Numbered from the stretch's first letter, positions 40,370 through 49,284 are shown. The stretch: DNA of 64,000 nt from Streptomyces sp. NRRL S-337 (GCF_000720175.1 NZ_JOIX01000002.1:248001-312000); one strand, 5' to 3'. Made by a program: numbers and translations. The notes: generated from the letters alone by a model not told the origin.

Positions 40370-40684
40370 TCACCTGGGGGTCTCCTCAGAACCGTATCTG
40401 AACCCGCAGCATCTGCACTGTGCCGTCGTCGTGGGCGTGTGGGGCCGTTGGTGCTCCAGAGCCGAAGCGTCTTGGCAGGTTCCCATGCCTGTGAGGCACA
40501 GGTGATGCGTGCGGGCCGTGGCCCGTTCTCCCCGGAGCCAGGACAGCAGGCGCCTGGGAGAGGGCAGCCGGTTGTCGGCCGCGTTGGCCCGGGGGCGACT
40601 GTTCCGGGCTTTCTGAGCCAGCCGGTGTTCGCTGGCCTGGCGTATGAGTTCCTGGTGGCGGAAGGAAGGCAGCTGGGAGCGCAT
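40370..40684 (-). CDS. Hypothetical basic protein
   Basis: 104 residues from the ATG at 40684 (GGAG 10 bp upstream). LPSFRHQELIRQASEHRLAQ followed by KARNSRPRAN recalls the short Streptomyces proteins with an L-x-x-x-E-L-I-R-Q-A-x-x-x-R-L-x-x-x-A-R core. The rest is arginine-rich and uninformative. It may be a real small gene or a remnant. Confidence 0.35.
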   Translation of the reverse strand: MRSQLPSFRHQELIRQASEHRLAQKARNSRPRANAADNRLPSPRRLLSWLRGERATARTHHLCLTGMGTCQDASALEHQRPHTPTTTAQCRCCGFRYGSEETPR

Positions 40685-40937
40685 GCCGCTGATGCTCCGG
40701 CCTTCCCCAAGGGGAAGGTCAATCAGCTGATCAGTCAGCTGACTTGCCGCGCTGTCGCACCAACGACCTCGGTGCGCCGCACGCTCCCTGATGCCCGTCA
40801 CCGCCAAGGCCCACTGGTGAGCACCACACGCCACCGGCCGCTGGTGGCTGACCGGGAAACCGATTGAGCAAGCGATCTTGGCCGTGGTACCACTTCGGGG
40901 TTCATCACAGGTCACGGATGTGTAAGGGGTCGGTGGC

Positions 40938-41462
40938 GTGCCACTCGGAGAACTGGTCAGACTGCGGGCGATGGGCCCGGCGGACGCCGAGGCGCTGTGG
41001 CGCTGGAATCACGACCCCGAGGTCATGCGGTGGATGGACGACACCTATGCCCACTCGGTCGAGCAGGTGCGCAGGTCGCTGGAGGAGCGCCCCCGCAACG
41101 CTTATGGCGACGTGCTCCTCGGTATCGAGGCGCTCGCCGACGACACGCTCATCGGCCTGGTCATGCTGCAGGACGCGGAGCCGGAGAAAGGCATCGCGAA
41201 ACTCGATATCTACCTGGGCGAGAAGGCGTATTGGGGCAAGGGCTACGCCACTGATGCGGTACGGACCATGTGCCGGTACGGCTTCGAGGACATGCGCCTG
41301 CACAAGGTGACTCTGACCGTGGTCACGGAGAACCATGCCGCGCGCAGCGTTTACGAGAAGGTCGGCTTCGTCGAGGAGGGCCGCCTCCGTCAGGTCTTCC
41401 GCCGTGACGGCAAGTGGTACGACATGTTCACGATGGGCCTGCTGGCGAGCGAACTCCGCTGA
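40938..41462 (+). CDS. GNAT family N-acetyltransferase (RimJ/RimL type)
   Basis: 174 residues. LVRLRAMGPADAEALWRWNH opens the fold. The acetyl-CoA site is YLGEKAYWGKGYATDAVRTM (the Q/R-x-x-G-x-G/A equivalent is WGKGYA), and HKVTLTVVTENHAARSVYEK and VGFVEEGRLRQ complete the C-terminal half. Members acetylate ribosomal protein N-termini, antibiotics or amino acids; the substrate is unassigned. GTG start with a GGGGTCGG site. Confidence 0.85.
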   Translation: MPLGELVRLRAMGPADAEALWRWNHDPEVMRWMDDTYAHSVEQVRRSLEERPRNAYGDVLLGIEALADDTLIGLVMLQDAEPEKGIAKLDIYLGEKAYWGKGYATDAVRTMCRYGFEDMRLHKVTLTVVTENHAARSVYEKVGFVEEGRLRQVFRRDGKWYDMFTMGLLASELR

Positions 41463-41552
41463 GCCGATCGGTGGTGGACGTGCCGGTGGCATGCGGGAAG
41501 TCGATCGACGAAATCGGTTTGCTGGAGCAGGACGATCGGTCAAGCTGGGGCC

Positions 41553-41879
41553 ATGCCTCGCAGAATCATGTTCGTGCAGCTCAAAACGGGCTACGACACC
41601 GATCGCGGACCCTCGTGGATCGGGTGGGTGGACTTCTCCAAAACCTGGAAAACGGCCTACTTCCAAGGGCGGACCCTGCGGCGGGCTACCGGCCTCGGCT
41701 TGTCCGCCGCAAACTTCTACGACGTCGAAACCCATGAGGATTTCTGGATCTCTGGACCGAAACGCGACCGGAGCGACACCCGCTACGGACCGGAAGGGCC
41801 GACCATAGAGGACGACGCCGCAGACGCTTACCGGGCTTTTCTCCAGGGGGCTCCACTTCCCGGCCGGGAGGACGGCTAG
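41553..41879 (+). CDS. Conserved actinobacterial hypothetical protein
   Basis: 108 residues. The core MFVQLKTGYDTDRGPSWIGW followed by VDFSKTWKTAYFQGRTLRR and SANFYDVETHEDFWISGPKR is a recognisable conserved streptomycete family without known function. It is soluble and has no cysteines. The start may be the ATG at 41553 or the one at 41568 that begins MFVQLK. Stands alone between an acetyltransferase and a VOC protein. Confidence 0.7.
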   Translation: MPRRIMFVQLKTGYDTDRGPSWIGWVDFSKTWKTAYFQGRTLRRATGLGLSAANFYDVETHEDFWISGPKRDRSDTRYGPEGPTIEDDAADAYRAFLQGAPLPGREDG

Positions 41880-41952
41880 GTCATCTTTCCTGGAGCAGGG
41901 GGGTGTGCTCCGCTGGATGCGGCGTGACCGGTGGCCTGCGTCGTCTCCTGCG

Positions 41953-42708
41953 TCAAGCGCCCGGTTGCTCGGCTTGCGAGGGGCCGAGAAGGAGGAACTC
42001 GTTGCCTTCGGGGTCGACGAGCAGTTGTCGGCGTGACTGGTTCCTGCCGATGTCTTCCCTTCTGATGTCCACGGGTGAGGCGCCGGCGTCCAGCAGGCGG
42101 TTCACTTCGGCCGAGGGATCGCTGTCGGCACTGGCCGTGAGGGCCAGCTGCATGCGGTTCGGGCCCGCCTTGGGTGCCACTGGCGGGCCCATGACCAGCG
42201 TGGGGCCGTCGCCCACTGCCGAGGTGAGACGGACACCCCAGTCACCCTCGTCCACGATGGACCAGCCGCTCGCCTCCGCCCAGAACCGGCCCTGGCTGCT
42301 CGGATCGGCGGCGTCCTGGCATATCTGGGCGAGCCGTCCGTGGGAGTCCGCCCTGGGCAGGACGCAGAATTCGTTGCCTTCCGGGTCGGCGAGCACCTCC
42401 CACGGGACCGCGCCCTGCCCGATGTCCAGGCAGGTGGCGCCCAGGGCGAGCAGGCGCCGCACTTCGTCCGCGTCACCCGCGAGATCGAGGTGTACCCGGT
42501 TCTTCGCGGTCTTCGGCCGTACGGAGGGGACGAACAGCAGGCCGAGGTCGCCCCCGCCGTGCGGACGGATGCCCGTACCGTCGGCGATCGGGCCGTCGGC
42601 GATCGAAACGTCGGCGGTGGGTTCCCCTTCCAGGGCTTGTGCCCAGAAGCGGGCCAGGCGCAGTGGGTCCGACGCCTCGATGACGACCGTGGTCAGCTTG
42701 GTTGGCAT
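41953..42708 (-). CDS. VOC family protein with two glyoxalase-like domains
   Basis: 251 residues containing a duplicated VOC module. The first runs from VVIEASDPLRLARFWAQALE to LADPEGNEFCVL, the second from DPSSQGRFWAEASGW to LVDPEGNEFLLL. Each half keeps the final D-P-E-G-N-E-F strand, while metal-binding histidines are poorly conserved (VHLDLA in the first half, MQLALT in the second), so it may bind rather than transform its ligand. CAGGAGAAG precedes the ATG. Confidence 0.82.
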   Translation of the reverse strand: MPTKLTTVVIEASDPLRLARFWAQALEGEPTADVSIADGPIADGTGIRPHGGGDLGLLFVPSVRPKTAKNRVHLDLAGDADEVRRLLALGATCLDIGQGAVPWEVLADPEGNEFCVLPRADSHGRLAQICQDAADPSSQGRFWAEASGWSIVDEGDWGVRLTSAVGDGPTLVMGPPVAPKAGPNRMQLALTASADSDPSAEVNRLLDAGASPVDIRREDIGRNQSRRQLLVDPEGNEFLLLGPSQAEQPGA

Positions 42709-42788
42709 GCGAGGTCTTCTCCTGTCAGGCCATCAGTTCTGTTCCTCGGCAGGGTAGTTGTATATGACGTTGGAGGTGGTGCGGGTGG

Positions 42789-43397
42789 CTACACCCCGTC
42801 GGCGTACCGGCCGAGGTGGTGCTCGCAGGCGTCCCGGGCCGGGGCGGACAGCAGGTCGTACGAGCGGGCGAACAGCCGGTGGAGGGATGGGCCGTAACGC
42901 TCGGCCAAGTCGACGTTGTGCGTCACCACGTCGAGTTCGTTGGCGGCGGTGATCTCCAGGAACGCACGGATGTCCGGCTCCGGCGGGGTGTGGTCCTGGC
43001 CGGTGTAGCGGTTGCGGAAGCGGATCGGGCGTTCGGACCCCAGCCGTGGATAGACGACTTCGCGGTCGCAGCTGGCGTAGAGGTGGACCAGCGCTTCTGC
43101 CCGTTCGCCGATCAGTTGGGCCAGGACCGGGCGCTCGGTGACGTCCAGCAGGGTTTGGGCGAACCCGTCGGTTCCGTACGCCGCGTGGCACAGCCCCGCG
43201 ACCTGCACGGTCGGGTCGGCGCCCCACTCGCCCAGTAGGTGCGCGACGCGCCTCAGGTGTTGCAGGAGTGTCCCTCCGGGATGGGGCATCCGACCGGCAC
43301 CGCGGGCGCGCAGGAAGTCCTCGATGTCCGGCCAGGCTGTCACACGCCCCGAGCCGCTTACCGGCGGCTCCTCGTCCAACGGGCCGATGCGCTGCAT
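42789..43397 (-). CDS. DUF6817 domain-containing protein (HD-like)
   Basis: 202 residues. MPHPGGTLLQHLRRVAHLLG and VAGLCHAAYGTDGFA form the conserved core, with histidines H39, H47 and H71 resembling an HD-domain metal site. Its ATG overlaps the TAA of the upstream gene by one base (TAATG), so translation is coupled to the PanE-like reductase. Activity unknown; a phosphohydrolase or binding role is possible. Confidence 0.75.
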   Translation of the reverse strand: MQRIGPLDEEPPVSGSGRVTAWPDIEDFLRARGAGRMPHPGGTLLQHLRRVAHLLGEWGADPTVQVAGLCHAAYGTDGFAQTLLDVTERPVLAQLIGERAEALVHLYASCDREVVYPRLGSERPIRFRNRYTGQDHTPPEPDIRAFLEITAANELDVVTHNVDLAERYGPSLHRLFARSYDLLSAPARDACEHHLGRYADGV

Positions 43398-44332
43398 TAC
43401 GCCACCTCGTGTGCGGTACGGGCCACCTCTGCCACCAGGCGGGCCGTGGCGGGGGTTTCGATGCCGTGGGCGGTCCCGGCCCGCAGCACGGCTCCCCCGA
43501 TGGCGTCGAGCTCGAGCGGACGTCCGGCCTCGGCGTCACGCTGCATCGAGGACTTCATCGCCTCCGGCGCGCCGTCGAAGAACGACAGCAGGGTCTCCAC
43601 GGTCATCGGCGCGCCGGCGGCCCGCGCCACGGCGGTGATCTCGTCGAGCACGGCGACCAGTTCTGCTCTCCACTCACTGCGGACGGCTCCGAGGTCGGCC
43701 CCGTAGCGGGTGGTGAGCAGGGCGAACGGGGCGAGGAAAGCGAGCTTGTCCCAGATCATCGCGGTCTCGTCGGTGCGCAGCGTCACCCCGAGACCGACCT
43801 GCCGCAGACAGTCCGCGAGCCGGTCGAGGGGCGTCGGGGACCCGCCGCTCGCCGGCCCGGACCCGTTGGGGGGTGCCGCGAGTTCGAGGTGGGCGAAGGG
43901 GCTGGTGTGGACGATGCGGCCGGGTGCCGTGCGGGTGGCCTCGACTTTGATCGTGCCTGCGACGACCCTGGCCGAGGGGTAGCGCCGGCGGAGTACCGCG
44001 AGGTGGTCGAGGCCGTTGAGCAACGGGATCACCAACGCGTCGCCGAGGCTGTCGGCCGGTACCCGCTCCAGCGCCTCGTCCAGGGCGGTCTGTTTGACCG
44101 TGACGAAGACGGCGTCCACCGGCTCACGCAGACAGGTATTGGCCTCCACCTCTGCGGTGAAGTTCCCGTACTGGGTGCTCTCGACGCGCAGGCCGTCCCT
44201 GCGCAGCGTGTCTGCGGTCTGCTCGCCGGCCAGGCAGAGGACGCGGTGTCCGTCACGGGCGAGCAGTGCGCCGATCAGACCGCCGACGCCGCCGGGTCCG
44301 AGGACGGCCACCCTTGGGTTGGTTGGGCTCAC
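43397..44332 (-). CDS. Ketopantoate reductase family protein (2-dehydropantoate 2-reductase, PanE/ApbA)
   Basis: 311 residues. NADPH-binding VAVLGPGGVGGLIGALLARD and the PanE centre VFVTVKQTALDEALE with LIPLLNGLDHLAVL (catalytic-lysine region and N-G-x-D/x) are clear. The C-terminal helical domain contains MIWDKLAFLAPFALL and PMTVETLLSFF. GTG start with CAGGAG 7 bp upstream. It may make pantoate or reduce another 2-oxo acid; the coupling with DUF6817 suggests a specialised role rather than housekeeping coenzyme A synthesis. Confidence 0.85.
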   Translation of the reverse strand: MSPTNPRVAVLGPGGVGGLIGALLARDGHRVLCLAGEQTADTLRRDGLRVESTQYGNFTAEVEANTCLREPVDAVFVTVKQTALDEALERVPADSLGDALVIPLLNGLDHLAVLRRRYPSARVVAGTIKVEATRTAPGRIVHTSPFAHLELAAPPNGSGPASGGSPTPLDRLADCLRQVGLGVTLRTDETAMIWDKLAFLAPFALLTTRYGADLGAVRSEWRAELVAVLDEITAVARAAGAPMTVETLLSFFDGAPEAMKSSMQRDAEAGRPLELDAIGGAVLRAGTAHGIETPATARLVAEVARTAHEVA

Positions 44333-44989
44333 GTTGTGCTCCTGTCCTTGCGAGACCGATGTGATCGGCGTGTGGGGCGGGGTCGGTGCAGTGGGTGCGG
44401 TGGGTGCGGTGGGTGTGGTCGAGGCGGCTGGGGACCGGCCGGGGCCATCGGTGGACGAGCGACGGGCGGCTTCGCTTCTGCCCGTTGCGGGTCGGCACCC
44501 GCCGTGCTTTCGCGCGTCCGGATCACGCGAAAGCAGCGGGCGGGTTGCCGCCCTGGGCCCTGCAACGATGATCAAGCCTCACCGAAACCCAAGTCAATCC
44601 AGGGGTTTGCTAGGCAACCCCCAAGCAAGAGCTTGGGGAGGACGTCGGACGCCGTGACCATGACGATTGGAACGGGCCTTCGGCACTTCATCTCCGCCGC
44701 CGTCGCCGCCTTCCGTCAGTTCCAGCCAGGAACTGGTGGGAGCGGCCACCGCGGTGCGGTCGGCAGCGGCCGGTCCGAGCGGAGCTGCGGGTCTGTGCCG
44801 CGTCCGCCGAGCCGGGCGAGCACGGCGTGGCCAGGACCGGTGACGGCAGGACCGGTCAAGGAGAGGTTCCAGATCCGGTCGAGGTCCTCCGCCTCGTGTA
44901 AGCGGCAGTCAGGCAGCGTGACGTCAACTTTGTTTCTCCGTCGGGTGGTTGGCAGGCACGGTGACGGGGACGGGCCTCCTTGGCTGTCG
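44333..44989. other. Long intergenic region upstream of panE-like gene
   Basis: Contains a GGTGCG-type microsatellite near 44389-44420, a set of overlapping hairpins at 44602-44638, and a TTGACT hexamer on the minus strand near 44595. In 44700-44940 one minus-strand frame reads LHEAEDLDRIWNLSLTGPAV, but no start, family or continuation was found. No gene is called. Confidence 0.4.
44602..44638. promoter_or_regulatory. Overlapping mutually exclusive hairpins and a TTGC palindrome
   Basis: Three complementary segments: GGGGTT (44602-44607), AACCCCCAAGC (44616-44626) and GCTTGGGG (44631-44638). The middle one can pair with either neighbour. TTGC-TAG-GCAA (44607-44617) is also a dyad. It lies ~270 bp upstream of the PanE-like start, next to a minus-strand TTGACT. 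It may be an operator/promoter or an attenuator-like structure. Confidence 0.4.
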
Positions 44990-46099
44990 TTAGAGGGCTA
45001 TCCATTCCCTTGCGGTCGTGACCTCGTCGAGGAGTTCGGTGAGCGGCTCGGTGCCGAGGCCCGGGCCGGTGGGGACGTCGAGGTGGCCGTCGGAGAGGAC
45101 GAAGGGGGGCGTGATGTCGGTGGCGAAGTAGCGATGGGAGCCGGAGGTGTCGCCGGGGAGGGTGAAGCCGGGCAGGGCGGCGAGGGCGACGTTGGCGGCG
45201 CGGCCGATGCCGGTTTCGAGCATGCCGCCGCACCAGACGGGGATGCCGTGGGCCCGGGCGAGATCGTGGATGCGGCGGGCTTCCAGGTAGCCGCCGACCC
45301 GGGCCGGTTTGACGTTGATGATGGAGCAGGCGCCGAGGGAGATCGCGGCCGCGGCGTCGGCGGCGGACTCGATGGATTCGTCCAGGCAGATCGGGGTGCG
45401 CAGCATTCTGGCGAGCTGGGCGTGCTGGACCATGTCGTCGTTGGCGAGGGGCTGTTCGATCAGCAACAGGTCGAAGGCGTCGAGTGTGGCCAGGTGCTGG
45501 GCGGCCACGAGGGTGTAGGCGGCGTTGGCGTCGACCTGGAGGAGGAGGTCGTCGCCGAAGCGTTCGCGGACGGCGCGGACCGGCTCGATGTCCCAGCCGG
45601 GTTCGATCTTCAGCTTGATGCGGACGTAGCCCTCGGCGACGTAGCGGTCGACGGCGTCGAGCAGCTCCGGAACGGAGTTCATGATCCCGACCGAGACGCC
45701 GCAGGGCACGCGGTCCCGGGCGGCGCCGAGGTAGGAGCCGAAGGACTCGCCCGCGACGCGGAGTTGGGCGTCCAGAACCGCGGTCTCCAGCGCGGACTTC
45801 GCCATGTGGTGGCCGGTGAAGGGCTCCAGCACCCGTCCCACGGCGGCAGCGTCCACGCCGTCCTTCGGCAGGGCGGGGATGAGGAACTTGCGCAGGACGT
45901 CCTGTGCGCCGTCGACGTACTCGGAGCAGTAGCGGGGCTCGGACATGGCCGCGCATTCGGCCCAGCCCTCGCCGTCGGGGGTGACGACGCGGACCACCAG
46001 TACGTCGCGGCTGGTCTCGACGCCGAAGGAGGTGCGGAACGGTGCGACGAGCGGCATCGCGATCCGGCGCAGTTCGATGCCGGAGATCTTGATCTTCAT
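44990..46099 (-). CDS. N-acyl/N-succinylamino acid racemase (o-succinylbenzoate synthase family, enolase superfamily)
   Basis: 369 residues. Catalytic KxK is K162/K164 (IKLKIE), metal ligands D190 (QVDANAAY), E215 (LIEQPL) and D240 (CLDES), and the second catalytic lysine K264 (NVKPARVGG). This set is the MenC/NSAR subgroup. Men genes are absent, while a COG3375-type GNAT and an M20 peptidase lie immediately upstream on the same strand. That is the context described for N-succinylamino acid racemase pathways converting D- to L-amino acids. GGAG lies 10 bp before the ATG. Confidence 0.85.
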   Translation of the reverse strand: MKIKISGIELRRIAMPLVAPFRTSFGVETSRDVLVVRVVTPDGEGWAECAAMSEPRYCSEYVDGAQDVLRKFLIPALPKDGVDAAAVGRVLEPFTGHHMAKSALETAVLDAQLRVAGESFGSYLGAARDRVPCGVSVGIMNSVPELLDAVDRYVAEGYVRIKLKIEPGWDIEPVRAVRERFGDDLLLQVDANAAYTLVAAQHLATLDAFDLLLIEQPLANDDMVQHAQLARMLRTPICLDESIESAADAAAAISLGACSIINVKPARVGGYLEARRIHDLARAHGIPVWCGGMLETGIGRAANVALAALPGFTLPGDTSGSHRYFATDITPPFVLSDGHLDVPTGPGLGTEPLTELLDEVTTAREWIAL

Positions 46100-46139
46100 G
46101 GTCAGGTGACTCCTGTTGAGGGGTGGGACGTTCGAGGGT

Positions 46140-46922
46140 TCAGGCGGTGGAGGTGGGGGTGCGATGGACGACGTAGCTGCGTCGGTCGTGGAAGCCGATG
46201 ACGTGGGCACCCTCGGCGAGCAGGGCACCCAGGGTGTGCCGGACGGCCAGTCGCCAGGCGCGGGCGGCGCCGGGGTCCTGCCGTCGGAGGGCCTCGATGT
46301 CGTCCGGCAGGTCGATGAGGACGGTGGCGGCGTCGGCGGGTGCGGTTTCGGGGCGGCCGCCGCGGTTCCGTAGGGCGTGCGCTGCGCCGGCGAGCCCTGC
46401 GGAGGCGTTGCCTGGCTCGGGGGTTTCGGTGGGTGCGGTCAGGTCCCAGGCGGTGAGGACGCGGTCGGACTCGTCGCCGCCGTTGATGGCGTCGTCCATG
46501 GCGCCGTAGAAGGAGGTCAGGTACTCCTCGGGGCGGGCGCCGAGTTTGACGAGGTTGAAGTAGGCGTTGCGGCGGATGAGCGGGTCGTAGGTCCAGGTGA
46601 TGCGCTTCAGTCCGCGGGCGAGCGCCCACTGGCGCTGGTGCAGTTTGAGGGCCAGGCCGATGCCGCGGCCCATGGAAGCGCCGGTGATGTGGGAGTGCAG
46701 GGTGGTGGCTATGGGGTCGCCGAAGAAGGCGACGGAAGCGCCGACCAGCCGCCCGTCCTCGTACGCGCCGGCCACGTAGTTGCCGGCGTGCGACAGGGCG
46801 CGCATGACCTCGGCGGAGACGGGCGGGCCGGCGGCGTCCGTTCCCCAGATGCCGGCGTAGAGATGGCTGGCGGTGGCGAACTCCTCCATCGCGTGGAGTT
46901 CGCGGATCTCGGGTCCGTTCAT
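46140..46922 (-). CDS. GNAT acetyl/succinyltransferase, COG3375 type
   Basis: 260 residues. IRELHAMEEFATASHLYAGI and VGASVAFFGDPIATTLHSHI followed by TGASMGRGIGLALKLHQRQW are the conserved core of COG3375 proteins, which accompany N-succinylamino acid racemases and are thought to acylate D-amino acids. ITWTYDPLIRRNAYFNLVKL is the characteristic second half. ATGA overlap with the upstream M20 gene indicates translational coupling. The C-terminal 80 residues are less conserved. Likely acylation step of the pathway. Confidence 0.82.
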   Translation of the reverse strand: MNGPEIRELHAMEEFATASHLYAGIWGTDAAGPPVSAEVMRALSHAGNYVAGAYEDGRLVGASVAFFGDPIATTLHSHITGASMGRGIGLALKLHQRQWALARGLKRITWTYDPLIRRNAYFNLVKLGARPEEYLTSFYGAMDDAINGGDESDRVLTAWDLTAPTETPEPGNASAGLAGAAHALRNRGGRPETAPADAATVLIDLPDDIEALRRQDPGAARAWRLAVRHTLGALLAEGAHVIGFHDRRSYVVHRTPTSTA

Positions 46923-48064
46923 CGCAGTGCTCCGACGAGGTGGGCCAGCAGCCGGGCGCGGGCCGGCATGGCGGCGGTGAGGACGTGTTCGTGGTCGGCG
47001 TGCGCGCCGTCGCCGACGGCGCCGAGTCCGTCGAGGGTGGGGCAGCCGGCTCCGGCGGTGTAGTTGCCGTCCGATGCTCCGCCGACGGCCGCTTGCTGCA
47101 GCGGGCCCAGGCCGAGCCGCGCGGCCTGTTCGGTGGCCAGGGCGAACAGTTCACGGGAGGCGTCGGCTTCCAGGGGCGGACGGTTGGGGCCGCCGTCGAC
47201 CTGCAGACGGGCGCCGCTGACCTGCGGCTGCAGGGTCCGGATGAGCTGGTCGACCGCTTCCTGCGCCGCGGCGTTGGGAACGCGGACGTCCACGTGCAAC
47301 TCGGCCCGTGCGGGCACCGTGTTGCTCGCGGTGCCGGCCGACATCAGCGTCGGGGTGAGGGTCGTGCCGGGCCCGGTGCGCGCGGTGACGCCGTCGGCGA
47401 TGTGCTGCAGGGCGAGGAGCTGGTGGGCGAGTTCGGTGGCCGCGTTCACGCCCTTCTCGGGCTCCAGCCCGGAGTGGGCGGCCCGGCCGTGCACCGTGAT
47501 GTCGTAGGAGGAGACGCCCTTGCGGCTGGTCTTCAACCCGCCTCCCGGGGCCGAGGGTTCGAGGACGAAGGTGGCCGCGCACCGACGCGCGAGGTCCTCG
47601 ATGAGCCGGCGGGAGGTGCCCGAGCCGACCTCTTCGTCGCCGGTGACCAGTACGCACAGGCCGTCGAGGGACGGGAGCGAGGCCAGCCCGTGGAACATCT
47701 GGACCAGGCCGGCCTTCATGTCGAAGACGCCGGGGCCGCGGGCGATGCCCTGCTCCACCGACCAGGGGTGGGTCTTGAGGGAGCCGATCGGCCAGACGGT
47801 GTCGTGATGGCCCAGGAGCAGGAGGCGCGGCGTTCCGAAGGTCCATTGCACGTGGGTGACACCGTCGATCACCAATGTCTGGGCGGGGGTGCCGAGCAGC
47901 CTGCTGCCCTGTGCGGCGACGACCTGGGCACTGCGGGCCACGGCCGCGTGGTCGGCGGAGTAGGACTCGCAGGTCACGAGTTCTTCGAGGTCGGCGAGCA
48001 TGGCGTCGAGGCCCGCCGGATGGTCCGCCGGTAGGGAGAGGGAATGATCATGGTCAATCGGCAT
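46919..48064 (-). CDS. M20 family metallopeptidase/deacylase
   Basis: 381 residues. Zinc ligands and neighbours are visible: LLLGHHDTVWPIGS (H and D), GPGVFDMKAGLVQM (bridging D), TGDEEVGSGTSR (catalytic E-E), and the C-terminal DGNYTAGAGCPTLDGLGAVG with AHADHEHV supplying the last histidine. A dimerisation insert begins HGRAAHSGLEPEKG. AGGAGG precedes the ATG. In this operon it probably hydrolyses the N-acyl-L-amino acid made by the racemase; a glutamate carboxypeptidase-like activity is the alternative. Confidence 0.9.
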   Translation of the reverse strand: MPIDHDHSLSLPADHPAGLDAMLADLEELVTCESYSADHAAVARSAQVVAAQGSRLLGTPAQTLVIDGVTHVQWTFGTPRLLLLGHHDTVWPIGSLKTHPWSVEQGIARGPGVFDMKAGLVQMFHGLASLPSLDGLCVLVTGDEEVGSGTSRRLIEDLARRCAATFVLEPSAPGGGLKTSRKGVSSYDITVHGRAAHSGLEPEKGVNAATELAHQLLALQHIADGVTARTGPGTTLTPTLMSAGTASNTVPARAELHVDVRVPNAAAQEAVDQLIRTLQPQVSGARLQVDGGPNRPPLEADASRELFALATEQAARLGLGPLQQAAVGGASDGNYTAGAGCPTLDGLGAVGDGAHADHEHVLTAAMPARARLLAHLVGALR

Positions 48065-48459
48065 GTGGGTCCTCCTGGGGTGGGATGACCGCCACGCTAG
48101 GCACGCTGACCAGGGCCGGGTTGGTAGCCCGGTGACAAACTGAGGAGCCGGTTCGTGCCCACGACCGAAGCCGTGGAGAACGGCGGTGCCCGGCGGGTCG
48201 GACGGCTCGCCGGGCACCTCTGGAATCGCCGGGCACCTCTCGAAAACCGGGCACCTCTCGAAAAATGCGCCGGCGAAATGCGCGGGCGTCAGCCCATGTG
48301 CTTGCTCATGAGGTGACCGAGGAGGGCCTCACGTTCCACTGGCCGGAAGTGATTCAGAGCGGACGACGAAGTCCTCGGACCGGTTCGGGAGCGCCGTCCC
48401 ACGGAGGAGGCGCTGCCCGGAGGTGGCTGGCCGGCCGTCGGCACCATCCCTGAGAGAGG
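48065..48459. other. Divergent intergenic region with tandem repeats
   Basis: Separates the M20/GNAT/racemase operon from the inositol-monophosphatase-like gene. It holds a three-copy 19-bp repeat at 48208-48263. No gene seen. Confidence 0.45.
48208..48263 (+). repeat. 19-bp tandem repeat, three copies
   Basis: Copies at 48208-48226, 48227-48245 and 48246-48263 (the last shortened by one base) share CCGGGCACCTCT and end GGAAT or CGAAA. No stem-loop spans them. Confidence 0.75.
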
Positions 48460-49284
48460 GTGCTGAGTGCCGCCGATATCCTGCGCGACATGTCCAACTC
48501 CTATGCAGGCCTTGACGATGCGGGGGTCGCGAGTGCGGCGGCCCGGGCAGGCGCGGACGTCGTGCGCGGCATGTACGGCCGGCGGCTGGCCCGCATCGAC
48601 AAGGGCGCCGGGGACTTCGCCACCGCGGCCGATGTGGCGGCCGAGAAGGCGATTCTCCACGTCATTCGTACTGCCCGGCCCGATGACGCCGTCCTCGGCG
48701 AAGAGGGCGGGCAGCAGGGCGCCACGAAGTCCGCGCGACAGTGGCTGGTGGACCCCTTGTGCGGCACGCTGAACTACGCCGTCGGCACCACGCTGGTGGC
48801 CGTCAACGTGGCGCTGCGCGACGGGGCGGCCGCGGTGGCCGATCCGTTCAGCGGCGAGATCTTCTGCACCGACGGTGCGACCGCCTGGGTGCGGCATGAC
48901 GGTGCCGATGCCGAGCTGGCACCCACGCCCGCCAGTCACCTCGTGGACGTCAACCTGGACCCGCCGTTCCCCGGTGCGCCCGGTTTCCGGGCCGTGGACC
49001 TGCTGGCCCACCCCGGGTTCGTCGAACGGTTCCGGCCCCGCGTCGTCTCGTCGACGCTGGCGTTGGCCTGGGTCGCCGCCGGCAAGCGCGCGGCATACGT
49101 CACCGACGGCGGCGATCTGTCGGGGAGCGTGCATTTCGCCGCCGGCATCGCCCTGTGCCGGGCCGCCGGCTGCGTGGTCACCGGGATCGACGGCGCCCCG
49201 GTCGGGCAGGCAGGCCGCGGCCTGGTCGTGGCCGCCGACGGCGAAACCCACCAGCTGCTGATGTCGATGGTCCGCAGCCGATGA
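48460..49284 (+). CDS. Inositol monophosphatase family protein with altered metal site
   Basis: 274 residues from GTG (an ATG at 48490 is an alternative). FATAADVAAEKAI and LGEEGG match the first metal-binding region. The DPxDGT motif reads DPLCGTLNY, so the second aspartate is C101. The C-terminal W-D-x-A-A-G motif reads SVHFAAG, with H replacing the aspartate. Losing two metal ligands argues against standard Mg-dependent phosphomonoesterase activity. Similar DPLCGT variants may form an actinobacterial subgroup. Not operonic with neighbours. Confidence 0.78.
   Translation: MLSAADILRDMSNSYAGLDDAGVASAAARAGADVVRGMYGRRLARIDKGAGDFATAADVAAEKAILHVIRTARPDDAVLGEEGGQQGATKSARQWLVDPLCGTLNYAVGTTLVAVNVALRDGAAAVADPFSGEIFCTDGATAWVRHDGADAELAPTPASHLVDVNLDPPFPGAPGFRAVDLLAHPGFVERFRPRVVSSTLALAWVAAGKRAAYVTDGGDLSGSVHFAAGIALCRAAGCVVTGIDGAPVGQAGRGLVVAADGETHQLLMSMVRSR

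Noticed and set aside
44856..44989. Minus-strand coding segment LHEAEDLDRIWNLSLTG
   Set aside because: Looks protein-like but has no start, no family match and a stop soon after; left as an intergenic curiosity.
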